A stretch of 64,000 nt of DNA from JAAYHG01 sp012735455 (GTDB lineage: Bacteria; Bacillota; DTU030; DUMP01), in contig JBMNIX010000012.1 in assembly GCA_050951365.1 (NCBI GenBank), positions 62,001 to 126,000 of the forward strand. The letters are read 5' to 3'. Numbering within the stretch: position 1 is the first letter of the stretch; every line of letters begins with the position of its first letter. This document shows, piece after piece, positions 1-7,708 of the stretch. A model generated the notes under the pieces. It ran no database searches, was not told where the DNA came from, and was given only the letters and a program-made list of their open reading frames with translations. The translations under genes and the position numbers were made by a program.

Positions 1-34
1 AGCAAGATAGAATTGAGGGGAAGGATACTACATA

Positions 35-163
35 GTGCTGCAACAAGGAGTGAATTTTGTGGAGGCTTGGGAAGACCTTCTTCTCTCAATTGCTCTGGTG
101 GTAAGTGGAGGCTTTGCCTGGTGGTGGTATGCTACGCAGCGGCAAAAAATGAGGCGAAAATAG
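35..163 (+). CDS. small single-pass membrane protein, 42 aa
   Basis: GTG start with a purine-rich SD (gaggggaagga, 15-25) about 9 bases upstream. The 42 codons have a short amphipathic N-terminus, one hydrophobic segment (about residues 16-30, ending in a WWWY aromatic belt) and a basic tail (QRQKMRRK). This is the layout of a one-pass membrane peptide with its C-terminus in the cytoplasm. A GTG at 50 in the same frame would shorten it by five residues but has no properly spaced SD. It lies 73 bases before the H-cluster protein and could be co-transcribed. I do not recognise a family. The call rests on SD, topology and position only. Confidence 0.5.
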   Translation: MLQQGVNFVEAWEDLLLSIALVVSGGFAWWWYATQRQKMRRK

Positions 164-236
164 GATGTCTGGTGGCAGGAGGAGAATGTTGCAGCCAGTG
201 TGATCGGGTGAAGATAAGAGAAAGCGAGATGCAGTC

Positions 237-1571
237 ATGATAACCGAGAACAGACAGTTGCAAGCGGCAATTTTGCAGGAGATGGCCCGGGCTGCCTGGG
301 AAGATCGTTTGGAACTGGTGGAGGAAGAACTTAAACAGCGTTACGCCATGGGCAACGCAAAGACTGCCCAGAAAATCCATGACCTAGTGCAGGCCGCAAT
401 GGGTATCAGTGCAAAGGACTTGCGGCCGGAGACGCCCATGATTCTTACCCTTCCAAACTTTTGTGATGGTGACTGCGGCGAAACTGAAATAGCGGTGTGC
501 GCTGCGGTTTGTCCAGTGGGCGCGTTGGAGCAGACAGGCCGCAAAGCAAACATCGACTTCAGTGATTGCATCAACTGCGAACGCTGCGTTGAGGCCTGTG
601 AAAAGGGTGCCATAATTGAACGCCCCCAAATTGTGCCTCTCATTCGTTTGCTTAAAGAAGCCGAGGGGCCGGTTTATGCTGCCGTGGCCCCGGCTTTTGT
701 GGGCCAATTTGGTCCCGAGATGACACCGGGCAAGGTGCGTTCGGCCCTAAAAGCGATCGGCTTCACAGACATGGTGGAAGTAGCCCTCTTTGCCGACATG
801 CTTTCCATTCGCGAGGCCATAGAGTTTGATGCCCGTGTCAAGTTGGAAGAAGACTATATGATTACGTCCTGCTGTTGTCCCATTTGGGTCAAGCTGATCC
901 AGAAGAAGTTCCCTGCCCTGGTGGACAGGATGTCACCCTCGGTTTCCCCAATGATAGGCGCTGGACGGGTACTTAAGGCCTGGGCGCCAAAGGCCAAGGT
1001 GGTGTTTGTTGGGCCCTGCCTGGCCAAGAAAACTGAGGCCGTGGATACCGATGTTTTTGGCGCCATCGATCTTGTAGTCACCTTTAGGGAAGTTAACATG
1101 ATCTTCACTGGCATGGGGCTGAAGCCTGAGGATTTGCCTGATTACGACAAGCCTCAGGCCTCTTGGGGTGGGCGAAGCTATGCTCATACAGGCGGTGTTA
1201 CCTCTGCCATCGCCGCCGCGCTGGAGCGGATCAACCGACAGCGAGAGATAAAGATGCACGCCCTGCAGGCGGATGGGGTGGCCGCATGCCAGCAGATGCT
1301 GGCTGAGTGTGCCGGGGGTAAGGTTGAAGCCAATTTCCTTGAAGGCATGGGCTGTGAGGGTGGTTGTGTGGGTGGACCAGCAGCCCTTATTCCAGCTGCG
1401 GAAGGCGCGGAACGGGTAAAACACTATGCCGTCCGCTCCCCCTACCTTTCCCCAGTGGAAAACCGCCAGGTGTTCGCTGTACTGGAGGACCTGGGTTTCC
1501 GCGGCATCACCAGCCTAACAGAGGAAGGGAAAATTGAAGCCCTCTTGCAGCGGCGGTTCACCGAGAGGTAA
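237..1571 (+). CDS. [FeFe]-hydrogenase-like H-cluster protein with N-terminal 2[4Fe-4S] domain
   Basis: 444 aa. An N-terminal helical region of about 70 residues precedes a ferredoxin-like part with two Cys groups (C76, C80, C88, C92 and C111, C114, C117, C121). The iron-hydrogenase large-subunit domain follows. The three H-cluster motifs are visible: L1 TSCCCPIW (about 210-217), L2 VGPCLAKKTE (Cys261) and L3 GMGCEGGCVGGP (Cys373, Cys377). L1 has three consecutive cysteines, and L3 lacks the GGGQP ending of catalytic hydrogenases. There is no small-subunit or Nuo-like extension and no neighbouring NADH-binding subunit. This fits the less-studied putatively sensory or non-bifurcating groups better than an energy-converting hydrogenase. 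Function in H2 or redox sensing is inference. Only a weak SD precedes the ATG. Confidence 0.8.
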   Translation: MITENRQLQAAILQEMARAAWEDRLELVEEELKQRYAMGNAKTAQKIHDLVQAAMGISAKDLRPETPMILTLPNFCDGDCGETEIAVCAAVCPVGALEQTGRKANIDFSDCINCERCVEACEKGAIIERPQIVPLIRLLKEAEGPVYAAVAPAFVGQFGPEMTPGKVRSALKAIGFTDMVEVALFADMLSIREAIEFDARVKLEEDYMITSCCCPIWVKLIQKKFPALVDRMSPSVSPMIGAGRVLKAWAPKAKVVFVGPCLAKKTEAVDTDVFGAIDLVVTFREVNMIFTGMGLKPEDLPDYDKPQASWGGRSYAHTGGVTSAIAAALERINRQREIKMHALQADGVAACQQMLAECAGGKVEANFLEGMGCEGGCVGGPAALIPAAEGAERVKHYAVRSPYLSPVENRQVFAVLEDLGFRGITSLTEEGKIEALLQRRFTER

Positions 1572-1583
1572 GCATATTCTTGC

Positions 1584-1613
1584 TTGACATAAGAAACCGA
1601 GGCAAGCTATGAT
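1584..1613 (+). promoter_or_regulatory. sigma-A-type promoter of the 42-aa Cys protein
   Basis: TTGACA (1584-1589), 18-base spacer, TATGAT (1608-1613). It lies 57 bases before the start of the small Cys-rich protein. Confidence 0.65.
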
Positions 1614-1669
1614 AAGAGCAGGGGTACCCAACCCTGGTAGGGATGGTGGTAAGAGAAGGAGGTTTTCCC

Positions 1670-1798
1670 ATGTTTGCTTGGTTGGACAAGTATCTGAAGT
1701 GCCTAGCCGCGGCCGGTCAGAAACAGTTTGGTGACGAAGCACCGGATTGTTGCAAGCTCATGAAGAAACAGCCTCAGCTCAAAATAGAGAAGAAGTAA
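1670..1798 (+). CDS. LDCC-motif-like putative metal-binding small protein, 42 aa
   Basis: ATG with a perfect AGGAGG (1657-1662) spaced 7 bases. The 42-aa product contains a lone Cys11 and a PDCCKLMKK segment (Cys27, Cys28), with a lysine-rich tail. It resembles the short Firmicute proteins annotated as 'LDCC motif putative metal-binding protein'; that match is from memory and was not searched. The gene has its own TTGACA/TATGAT promoter and a Rho-independent terminator 6 bases after the stop. It is therefore a complete monocistronic unit, strong evidence that it is real despite its size. Metal binding through the CC pair is inferred. Confidence 0.75.
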   Translation: MFAWLDKYLKCLAAAGQKQFGDEAPDCCKLMKKQPQLKIEKK

Positions 1799-1804
1799 TA
1801 CTTA

Positions 1805-1828
1805 GCCCGGGGCTTTCCCGGGTTTTTT
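1805..1828 (+). terminator. Rho-independent terminator of the small Cys protein
   Basis: CCCGGG (1806-1811) and CCCGGG (1817-1822) pair around a short loop and are followed by six T (1823-1828). Confidence 0.85.
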
Positions 1829-1990
1829 CTGCACCGCCAAGAAGAGGAGGGAGACTGGGGTGGATCACTTCTCCGACGCAGATGATCGCCTGTGTCCCCA
1901 ATTGTCTGGTTGTACGGCTCAGGGGTCCCGCGGATGAAGGGATTGATGCAGTGGTGTCGTGAGGATTTGGAGCAAAATACGGCGGGCAAT

Positions 1991-2019
1991 TTGCCGTCCA
2001 GCGGCGAATAAGGTATAAT
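1991..2019 (+). promoter_or_regulatory. sigma-A-type promoter of the yacP-tsaC unit
   Basis: TTGCCG (1991-1996), 17-base spacer, perfect TATAAT (2014-2019). It lies 25 bases before the YacP start codon, so the leader is very short. Confidence 0.7.
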
Positions 2020-2044
2020 CAGGAAGGAAAAGGCGAAAAGGAGC

Positions 2045-2542
2045 GTGGGCAGGGTACGCATTGTAATCGATGGCTATAACCTTATCCGCCGCATCCCGGC
2101 GCTCCTGTGCAGGGAGCATGAAAGCTTGGAGGCAGGTCGGGAGGCCCTCCTGGACCGTCTCTTTCTTTATAAGGCCGGCAAACAAGTAGAGATAACAGTG
2201 GTTTTCGATGGTCCGGGCAGGCGAGGCTTCTTTGCCCGGGGCGGAATCCGGGTACAGTTTGCCACCCCGGCTGATACCGCGGTGGTGGAGATGGCATGCG
2301 CTGGCACCACGGTGGTGAGTTCGGACATTGAGGTGCAGAACGGTGCCCGCCGTCGAGGGGCAAAGGTTATGAGCGCGGAGGAGTTTTGGCAGCAGGTAAC
2401 CGCAAGCATTCAGGCGCGACGCTTTCGGGGGCCACAAAAAGGTCCGCGACCTATGTTCCACGGCACGTGGGACAAGGCTTACATAGATGATGAGGAAGAA
2501 GAACGTCCTGCAAAGAAGAGGCGCAGAGGGCGCAAGCGCTAG
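2045..2542 (+). CDS. YacP/Rae1-type NYN (PIN-like) endoribonuclease
   Basis: 165 aa, GTG start after an AAAAGGAG SD. The N-terminus carries the NYN signature IVIDGYNLIRR, with the catalytic Asp at about residue 9. Further acidic positions are at VVFDGPGRR (about 57) and VVSSDIEVQN (about 97). The C-terminus is very basic and charged (KKRRRGRKR), suitable for RNA or ribosome contact. In B. subtilis the homologue Rae1 cleaves mRNA in the ribosomal A site. The gene usually sits beside rlmB and cysS; here it starts a unit with tsaC, 10 bases away. The family call is firm; the exact target is inferred. Confidence 0.85.
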   Translation: MGRVRIVIDGYNLIRRIPALLCREHESLEAGREALLDRLFLYKAGKQVEITVVFDGPGRRGFFARGGIRVQFATPADTAVVEMACAGTTVVSSDIEVQNGARRRGAKVMSAEEFWQQVTASIQARRFRGPQKGPRPMFHGTWDKAYIDDEEEERPAKKRRRGRKR

Positions 2543-2552
2543 GGGAGAGAAG

Positions 2553-3617
2553 ATGGAGAGTGTGAAGGGTACAAGGGTGATCTCTGTTCGTACGGCTACG
2601 GATCTAGTCGTCCTGGATGAGGCAGGCGAGCTAATCCGCCGCGGCGAGCTGGTTGTGTTTCCTACCGAGACAGTCTACGGTTTAGGCGGTAATGCCCTGG
2701 ATCCGGAGGCGGCTGCTAAGATCTATGCTGCCAAGGGGCGGCCTTCAGATAACCCTTTAATCGTGCACGTGGCTAAGAACGAGGATATCGAGCCCTTGGT
2801 GCGGGCTGTTCCCCAAGTGGCGGTAGAACTTATGGAGCGCCTATGGCCTGGGCCGCTGACCCTGGTTTTTCCTGCCCGATCGGAGGTACCACGGCGGACC
2901 ACCGGGGGTCTTGATACGGTGGCAATTCGTATGCCTGCACATCCGGTAGCACTGGCCTTTATTGCTGCTGCCGGCGTACCCATTGCTGGTCCGAGTGCCA
3001 ATTTATCGGGGCGCCCCAGCCCTACTACAGCTGAGCACGTGATTGCGGACCTGGCCGGTAGGGTAGCCATGATCATCGATGCAGGGCAAACCGGTGTAGG
3101 TGTGGAGAGCACAGTGGTCGATATTACCGTGAGCCCACCGCAGATCCTGCGACCGGGTGGGACAACCCTGGAAGAGTTGCAAACAGTGGTGCCGGAAATC
3201 ACCGTGGATCCAACCACCCTGGCGGACCGGCCGCCCGCTTTGGACAGGGTGCGGGCGCCGGGTATGAAATACAAGCACTACGCGCCCAGGGCAGAAGTGA
3301 TAGTGGTGGAAGGGACGCCGGAGAAGGTTGCTGCGCGTGTAGCTGTTCTCTATGATGAATATGAAGCCGCCGGGAGGCGTGTTGCTATAATGGCCACAGC
3401 TGAGAACGCGGCCAGCTACGGTGAGCGTACGTTTGCGGTGGTGGGTTCACGCCAGGACCTAGGCACTGTAGCGGCCAATCTGTTCGATCTGCTCCGACGT
3501 TTTGATGACCAGGGTATTGAAGTAATCTTGGCCGAAGGTGTGGATATGGTAGGGCTTGGCCTCGCTGTAATGAACCGACTGCGCAAGGCGGCCGGTTACA
3601 GGATTGTCAAGGCGTAG
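2553..3617 (+). CDS. tsaC: threonylcarbamoyl-AMP synthase (TsaC/Sua5, long form)
   Basis: Makes threonylcarbamoyl-adenylate from threonine, bicarbonate and ATP for the t6A37 modification of ANN-decoding tRNAs. 354 aa with the YrdC/Sua5 catalytic domain (about 20-215: PTETVYGLG, AAKGRPSDNPL, GPSANLSG) and the C-terminal Sua5 domain (about 230-354, opening with PGMKYKHYAP). This is the long form, as in B. subtilis YwlC. The frame is open back to 2487, but ATG 2553 has the SD GGGGAGAGA and avoids overlap with yacP. Its position upstream of ywlE-rpiB-ywlG-glyA matches Bacillus ywlC. Confidence 0.95.
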   Translation: MESVKGTRVISVRTATDLVVLDEAGELIRRGELVVFPTETVYGLGGNALDPEAAAKIYAAKGRPSDNPLIVHVAKNEDIEPLVRAVPQVAVELMERLWPGPLTLVFPARSEVPRRTTGGLDTVAIRMPAHPVALAFIAAAGVPIAGPSANLSGRPSPTTAEHVIADLAGRVAMIIDAGQTGVGVESTVVDITVSPPQILRPGGTTLEELQTVVPEITVDPTTLADRPPALDRVRAPGMKYKHYAPRAEVIVVEGTPEKVAARVAVLYDEYEAAGRRVAIMATAENAASYGERTFAVVGSRQDLGTVAANLFDLLRRFDDQGIEVILAEGVDMVGLGLAVMNRLRKAAGYRIVKA

Positions 3618-3713
3618 TTCCTGCCTCAAGTAGGGTAAGAAATGGGTATAAGCCCACTATCCAAGTGATACAGTTAAAGGGGGCCCCAAGGGCTTAATGT
3701 AGGAGGGAGCAGA

Positions 3714-3986
3714 GTGGTCTGGAAGACTGTGATCACTACCTTTTCCTTGGTTTTCTTGGCGGAACTGGGTGATAAGACTCAATTGGCAACCATGCTCCTG
3801 GCAGCTGAGAGCCATGCGTTGTGGTCTGTTTTTTTGGGTTCCGCTACGGCCCTGGTACTGTCATCCCTCATTGGTGTCGTGGCAGGGGAGGCCTTAACAC
3901 GGGTGGTACCGTCCCACTATCTGCAAACAGGTGCAGGTGTAGCTTTTATAATCTTAGGAGCGATTCTGCTCCTTCGTCGGGGGTGA
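3714..3986 (+). CDS. single-domain UPF0016/GDT1 family putative Mn2+ exporter
   Basis: 90 codons, GTG start behind AGGAGGG. Three hydrophobic segments; the first ends in the family signature AELGDKTQLAT (about residues 16-26), whose acidic residues bind the cation. Most family members carry two such halves (about 190-230 aa). This one has a single half, so it must work as a homo-oligomer or with a half encoded elsewhere. It occupies the place of mntP (ywlD), an unrelated Mn2+ exporter, in the Bacillus ywl order. The stop lies 4 bases before the phosphatase start, so the two are translationally close. Mn2+ export is inferred from family and position. Confidence 0.8.
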   Translation: MVWKTVITTFSLVFLAELGDKTQLATMLLAAESHALWSVFLGSATALVLSSLIGVVAGEALTRVVPSHYLQTGAGVAFIILGAILLLRRG

Positions 3987-3990
3987 TGCT

Positions 3991-4491
3991 TTGGCTAAGG
4001 TAAGGGTTCTTTTTCTTTGTACTGGCAATACCTGCCGCAGCCCAATGGCGGCGGCCCTCCTAAAGCGTGCCTTAGAAGCGGAACTGGGGCAGAGTGAGGC
4101 GCAGAAGGTGGAGGTGTCCTCGGCAGGGCTGGCGGCTATACCCGGGAGTATGGCTTCACCTCAGGCCATGGCTGTCTTGAGAGAGGAAGGTCTGGACCTT
4201 ACTGCTCACCGCGCCCAGCAGGTGACGCGGGAGATGCTTAAGGCGGCGGATTTGATCCTCACCATGACCCGTAGGCAGAAAGAATTTCTTTTGGAGTGGG
4301 ACCCAGCTACTCGCGGCAAGGTGTGGACCTTGGGGGAAGTGTCAGCTTTGGCAGGGAAGGACACAGCCGAAACCCAGGACATCTGCGACCCTTTCCGACA
4401 GGGAGAAGAGGTTTATCGTTCTGTCCGCGAGGACATCAAGGCTTCGCTGGACCCGCTGGTTACTTACATAAAGAAGATCTTGACGAAATAG
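3991..4491 (+). CDS. ywlE: low-molecular-weight phosphatase, YwlE-type protein-arginine phosphatase
   Basis: 166 aa, TTG start 4 bases after the preceding gene. The N-terminal P-loop is LFLCTGNTCRSPMA, the C(X)5R nucleophile loop. The Thr before the second Cys (CTGNTCRS) is the residue that makes B. subtilis YwlE specific for phosphoarginine. The general-acid loop appears as DICDPF (about 130). YwlE opposes the arginine kinase McsB in the Clp stress and sporulation systems. Synteny (tsaC before, rpiB after) matches Bacillus ywlE. A tyrosine phosphatase role cannot be excluded but is less likely. Confidence 0.88.
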   Translation: MAKVRVLFLCTGNTCRSPMAAALLKRALEAELGQSEAQKVEVSSAGLAAIPGSMASPQAMAVLREEGLDLTAHRAQQVTREMLKAADLILTMTRRQKEFLLEWDPATRGKVWTLGEVSALAGKDTAETQDICDPFRQGEEVYRSVREDIKASLDPLVTYIKKILTK

Positions 4492-4682
4492 CTCGTCTCA
4501 GCAGGGGAATTGTTCCTAAGGGGCGAATAACCAGGCACAAAGGTTAGCGCTCTCTTTTTTGTTGTCTGCCCGAAAACAGAGGCTCGGCTTTCCTGAAGGA
4601 AATATTTTATTCCCAGGCAGGATATGAATCCGCAAGAAAGAAGTAATTGGTTTCGGGGAGAATACTGGCAGAGGTGAGGGCC

Positions 4683-5135
4683 ATGAAACTAGCTATCGGT
4701 AGTGATCATGCCGGTTATGAGCTAAAAGAAACGGTAAAAGAATACTTGGGTGAGCAGGGAGTTGACTTCAAAGACTTCGGAACTTATAGCGCCGATTCTT
4801 GTGATTATCCCGACTTTGGTCAGATTGTGGCCGAGGCCGTGGCCAGCGGCGAGTACCCATTGGGAATATTGATTTGTGGGACAGGCATTGGTATGTCTAT
4901 GGTGGCCAACAAGGTACCAGGTGTGCGGGCTGCTCTCTGTGGAGATACCTTCTCTGCACATTCCAGCCGCGAGCACAACCATGCCAACTTGTTGGTTCTA
5001 GGTGCCAGGGTGGTGGGAGCTGGACTAGCCCTGGACATTGTCAAGACCTGGCTAACAGCTAGCCCCCTGGGAGATCGCCACGCGCGCCGGGTGGAGAAGA
5101 TTGCGGCTGTGGAGCGGAAATACGGGAGGGAGTAA
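4683..5135 (+). CDS. rpiB: ribose-5-phosphate isomerase B
   Basis: 150 aa. Interconverts ribose-5-phosphate and ribulose-5-phosphate in the pentose phosphate pathway. Visible motifs: IGSDHAGYELK at the N-terminus, YPDFG, the catalytic-Cys loop ICGTGIGMSMVANK and the phosphate-binding SSREHNHANLLVLGAR. ATG 4683 is preferred over the upstream in-frame GTG 4647. It has the SD GAGGTGAGG, and the protein then begins as family members do. The 191 bases before it contain no gene and no clear promoter, only a short inverted repeat near 4590. Confidence 0.96.
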   Translation: MKLAIGSDHAGYELKETVKEYLGEQGVDFKDFGTYSADSCDYPDFGQIVAEAVASGEYPLGILICGTGIGMSMVANKVPGVRAALCGDTFSAHSSREHNHANLLVLGARVVGAGLALDIVKTWLTASPLGDRHARRVEKIAAVERKYGRE

Positions 5136-5137
5136 GC

Positions 5138-5710
5138 TTGTTAGAGGAGGTTACTCGGGCCACGAAACGCGCAGTCCGGGAGCTCTTGGGGCGAGCGCAA
5201 CTGGCGCCAGGGAGTATCCTGGTGGTGGGCTGCAGCACCAGCGAGGTGCTTGGTCAGAAGATCGGTAGTGCCGGGAGCCGCGAGGTAGCCGCAGCTATTC
5301 TAGAACCTTTGCTCAAGGAGACAGCCCGCGGCGGAATTCACCTGGCGATCCAGTGCTGTGAACACCTCAACCGGGCCTTGGTGGTAGAGAAACCGGTGCT
5401 TAAAGAATATAAGTTAGATCAGGTCTTAGTCTACCCGGTGCAGCATGCAGGCGGGTCGCTGGCGGCGCTGGCTATGGATGCATACGAGAACCCGGTTTTG
5501 GTAGAGCGGATCCAGGCCCATGCGGGGCTGGATATCGGCCATACCTTGATTGGCATGCACCTTAAACCTGTTGCCGTTCCCACGCGTCTCAGTGTGAACT
5601 ATATTGGTGCGGCACCCCTGGTGGCCGCCAGAACACGTCCAAAACTCATTGGTGGTGCGCGTGCAGTTTATGTACCTCCGGGCAGTGCTATGCCCGTAGA
5701 TGAAAAGTAG
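5138..5710 (+). CDS. ywlG: YwlG family (DUF436, TIGR01440) protein
   Basis: 190 aa, TTG start 2 bases after rpiB, with the GGAGG of the rpiB end as SD. Conserved features include the opening EEVTRATKRAVREL, the CSTSEVLGQKIGSAGS loop and IGMHLKPVAVP. It is conserved between rpiB and glyA in Firmicutes, and the function is unknown. The tight spacing implies translational coupling with rpiB. Confidence 0.9.
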   Translation: MLEEVTRATKRAVRELLGRAQLAPGSILVVGCSTSEVLGQKIGSAGSREVAAAILEPLLKETARGGIHLAIQCCEHLNRALVVEKPVLKEYKLDQVLVYPVQHAGGSLAALAMDAYENPVLVERIQAHAGLDIGHTLIGMHLKPVAVPTRLSVNYIGAAPLVAARTRPKLIGGARAVYVPPGSAMPVDEK

Positions 5711-5727
5711 AAAAGAGGTGGCAGAAT

Positions 5728-6987
5728 ATGGGATCACACAGTTCTTTGCAGCGGACGGACCCGGAGATTGCCGAGGCTATCGAGTTAGAACTCAGGCGTC
5801 AGCAAGACCGCTTGGAGCTTATTGCATCGGAGAACTTTGTCAGCCGCGCGGTGCTTGAGGCGCAGGGTTCTGTGCTTACCAATAAGTACGCCGAGGGTTA
5901 CCCTGGTCGGCGCTACTACGGTGGTTGTGAGTTTGTGGATATAGCGGAACAGTTGGCTCGAGAACGGGCATGCCGCCTCTTTGGGGCTGAGCATGCCAAC
6001 GTACAGCCCCACTCTGGGGCCCAAGCTAACACCGCAGTATACTTTGCCGCTCTAAGCCCTGGGGATACAATTTTAGGGATGCGCCTCAGCCATGGAGGGC
6101 ATCTTACCCACGGCCACCCAATTAACCTCTCCGGAAAGTGGTTCCGCGTTGTAGACTATGGAGTGGATAAGAACACAGGCCGGATCGACTACGATGAGGT
6201 GAGGGAGATAGCCCGGCACGAGCGACCACGCCTGATTGTGGCCGGGGCCAGTGCCTACCCTCGTACCATCGATTTCGCCGCTTTCGCCGCTATTGCCAAA
6301 GAGGTGGATGCACTCCTCATGGTGGACATGGCTCACATCGCCGGCTTGGTGGCTGCAGGTTTGCACCCGAGTCCTGTGCCTGTAGCTGACTATGTGACCA
6401 GCACCACCCACAAAACCCTACGGGGACCACGGGGCGGCTTGATCTTGTGCCCGGAAAAAAATGCCGCTGCTGTGGATAAGGCTGTCTTCCCTGGTATTCA
6501 GGGCGGCCCTCTTATGCACGTTATTGCGGCCAAAGCCGTGGCCTTTAAGGAGGCACTGGAACCGCAATTCAAGACCTATCAAGAGAAGGTTGTAAGAAAC
6601 GCCAAAGCCTTGGCTCAAGAACTGATCCAGCGGGGCTTCACGCTGGTTTCCGGTGGCACGGACAACCACCTTATTCTTGTGGACCTGCGATCCCAGGGCC
6701 TTACCGGGAAAGAAGCAGAACATATTCTGGATGAGGTAGGGATCACCGTTAACAAGAACACCATCCCCTTCGATCCAGAAAGTCCCTTCGTTACTAGTGG
6801 TTTGCGACTGGGTACCCCAGCGGTAACCACTCGGGGTCTGGGTGAGGATGACATGGGTACCATAGCGGACATTATTGCAGTTGCCCTGACCCGTGGCAGG
6901 GACGATAACGGTGTGCGTTCAGAGCTTAGGACCCGGGTGCGTGACCTCTGTGCTGCATATCCGCTCTACCACGATCTCGTGTCCTAA
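5728..6987 (+). CDS. glyA: serine hydroxymethyltransferase
   Basis: 419 aa, full length. PLP enzyme converting serine and tetrahydrofolate to glycine and methylene-THF. Family blocks are present: LELIASENFVS, TNKYAEGYPGRRYYGG, QPHSGAQAN, DMAHIAGLVAAG and the PLP-lysine loop TSTTHKTLRGPRGG. The SD AAAGAGGTGG precedes the ATG. It lies 17 bases after ywlG and upstream of upp, as in Bacillus. It links to the serine pathway under T-box control at 18.1-21.2 kb. Confidence 0.97.
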   Translation: MGSHSSLQRTDPEIAEAIELELRRQQDRLELIASENFVSRAVLEAQGSVLTNKYAEGYPGRRYYGGCEFVDIAEQLARERACRLFGAEHANVQPHSGAQANTAVYFAALSPGDTILGMRLSHGGHLTHGHPINLSGKWFRVVDYGVDKNTGRIDYDEVREIARHERPRLIVAGASAYPRTIDFAAFAAIAKEVDALLMVDMAHIAGLVAAGLHPSPVPVADYVTSTTHKTLRGPRGGLILCPEKNAAAVDKAVFPGIQGGPLMHVIAAKAVAFKEALEPQFKTYQEKVVRNAKALAQELIQRGFTLVSGGTDNHLILVDLRSQGLTGKEAEHILDEVGITVNKNTIPFDPESPFVTSGLRLGTPAVTTRGLGEDDMGTIADIIAVALTRGRDDNGVRSELRTRVRDLCAAYPLYHDLVS

Positions 6988-7036
6988 CTTGGTGGTAAGA
7001 ACCCAGGATGGAGGGGAGGGAGTCTAAGGAAAGAGC

Positions 7037-7708
7037 ATGTTTCGTAAAGGGTCGAGTCAAGAGAGGGAGGGTTTTGTCACGAGTAAAGTTCATATTCTCA
7101 ACCACCCTATGATTCAACACAAACTTACACTGGTTCGCGACAAGGAGACCGGGCCGAAGGATTTTCGTGACCTCCTAGAAGAGGTGGCCATGCTCATGGC
7201 CTACGAGGTAACCCGCGACCTGCCACTGGAAGATACAGAGGTGGAGACCCCAGTAGCCCGCGCCAAGAGCAAGGTGATTGCCGGTAAGAAGTTGGCAGTT
7301 GTCCCGATTCTCCGGGCAGGCCTTGGCATGGTGGGTGGCATACTGCGCCTGATACCCGCAGCCAAGGTGGGCCATATAGGTCTTTATCGCGATCCTGAGA
7401 CTTTGGAGCCGGTGGAGTACTTCTGTAAACTCCCGGCAGATATTGGCGAGCGCGACATCATCTTGGTGGACCCCATGCTGGCCACTGGAGGATCGGCTGT
7501 CGCAGCGGTGAATTTCCTCAAACAGCGCGGTGCTCGCAACATTAAGCTCATGTGTCTTATTGCTGCTCCTGAGGGCATCCAGACTCTCCAAGAAGCTCAT
7601 CCTGATGTAGACATCTTTACCGCAGCGGTGGACGAGTGTCTGAACGAGCTTGCATACATCGTTCCTGGCTTGGGGGATGCAGGAGATCGACTTTATGGCA
7701 CTCGCTAA
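7037..7708 (+). CDS. upp: uracil phosphoribosyltransferase (unusual start context)
   Basis: Salvages uracil to UMP with PRPP. Motifs: VVPILRAGLGMV and the PRPP loop VDPMLATGGSAVA. The ATG start gives 223 aa, about 14 more than usual, with only a weak AAGGAAAG SD. The family-typical start (SKVHILNHP) lies at 7079, where the codon is ACG, yet a strong GAGAGGGAGGG (7061-7071) is perfectly spaced before it. Either ACG is used or the extended form is made. The 3' end overlaps comEB by 14 bases. Confidence 0.95.
   Translation: MFRKGSSQEREGFVTSKVHILNHPMIQHKLTLVRDKETGPKDFRDLLEEVAMLMAYEVTRDLPLEDTEVETPVARAKSKVIAGKKLAVVPILRAGLGMVGGILRLIPAAKVGHIGLYRDPETLEPVEYFCKLPADIGERDIILVDPMLATGGSAVAAVNFLKQRGARNIKLMCLIAAPEGIQTLQEAHPDVDIFTAAVDECLNELAYIVPGLGDAGDRLYGTR

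Noticed and set aside
13..240. 75-codon ORF at the window start
   Set aside because: Its codons overlap the SD-served 42-aa membrane peptide in another frame and its translation has no coherent segments.
1860..2011. Two overlapping 25-codon ORFs (GTG 1860 with AGGAGGG; ATG 1934 coupled by ATGA)
   Set aside because: The second runs through the TTGCCG/TATAAT promoter region of yacP and both are very short with no recognisable features; probably chance after the terminator.
2487..2552. Longer tsaC start at 2487
   Set aside because: It would overlap yacP by 56 bases, has no SD, and the extension is an Arg/Gly-rich shadow of the yacP tail.
4492..4682. Riboswitch before rpiB
   Set aside because: Only a short TTTCC-TGAA-GGAAA hairpin; no conserved blocks of a known riboswitch class and no terminator.
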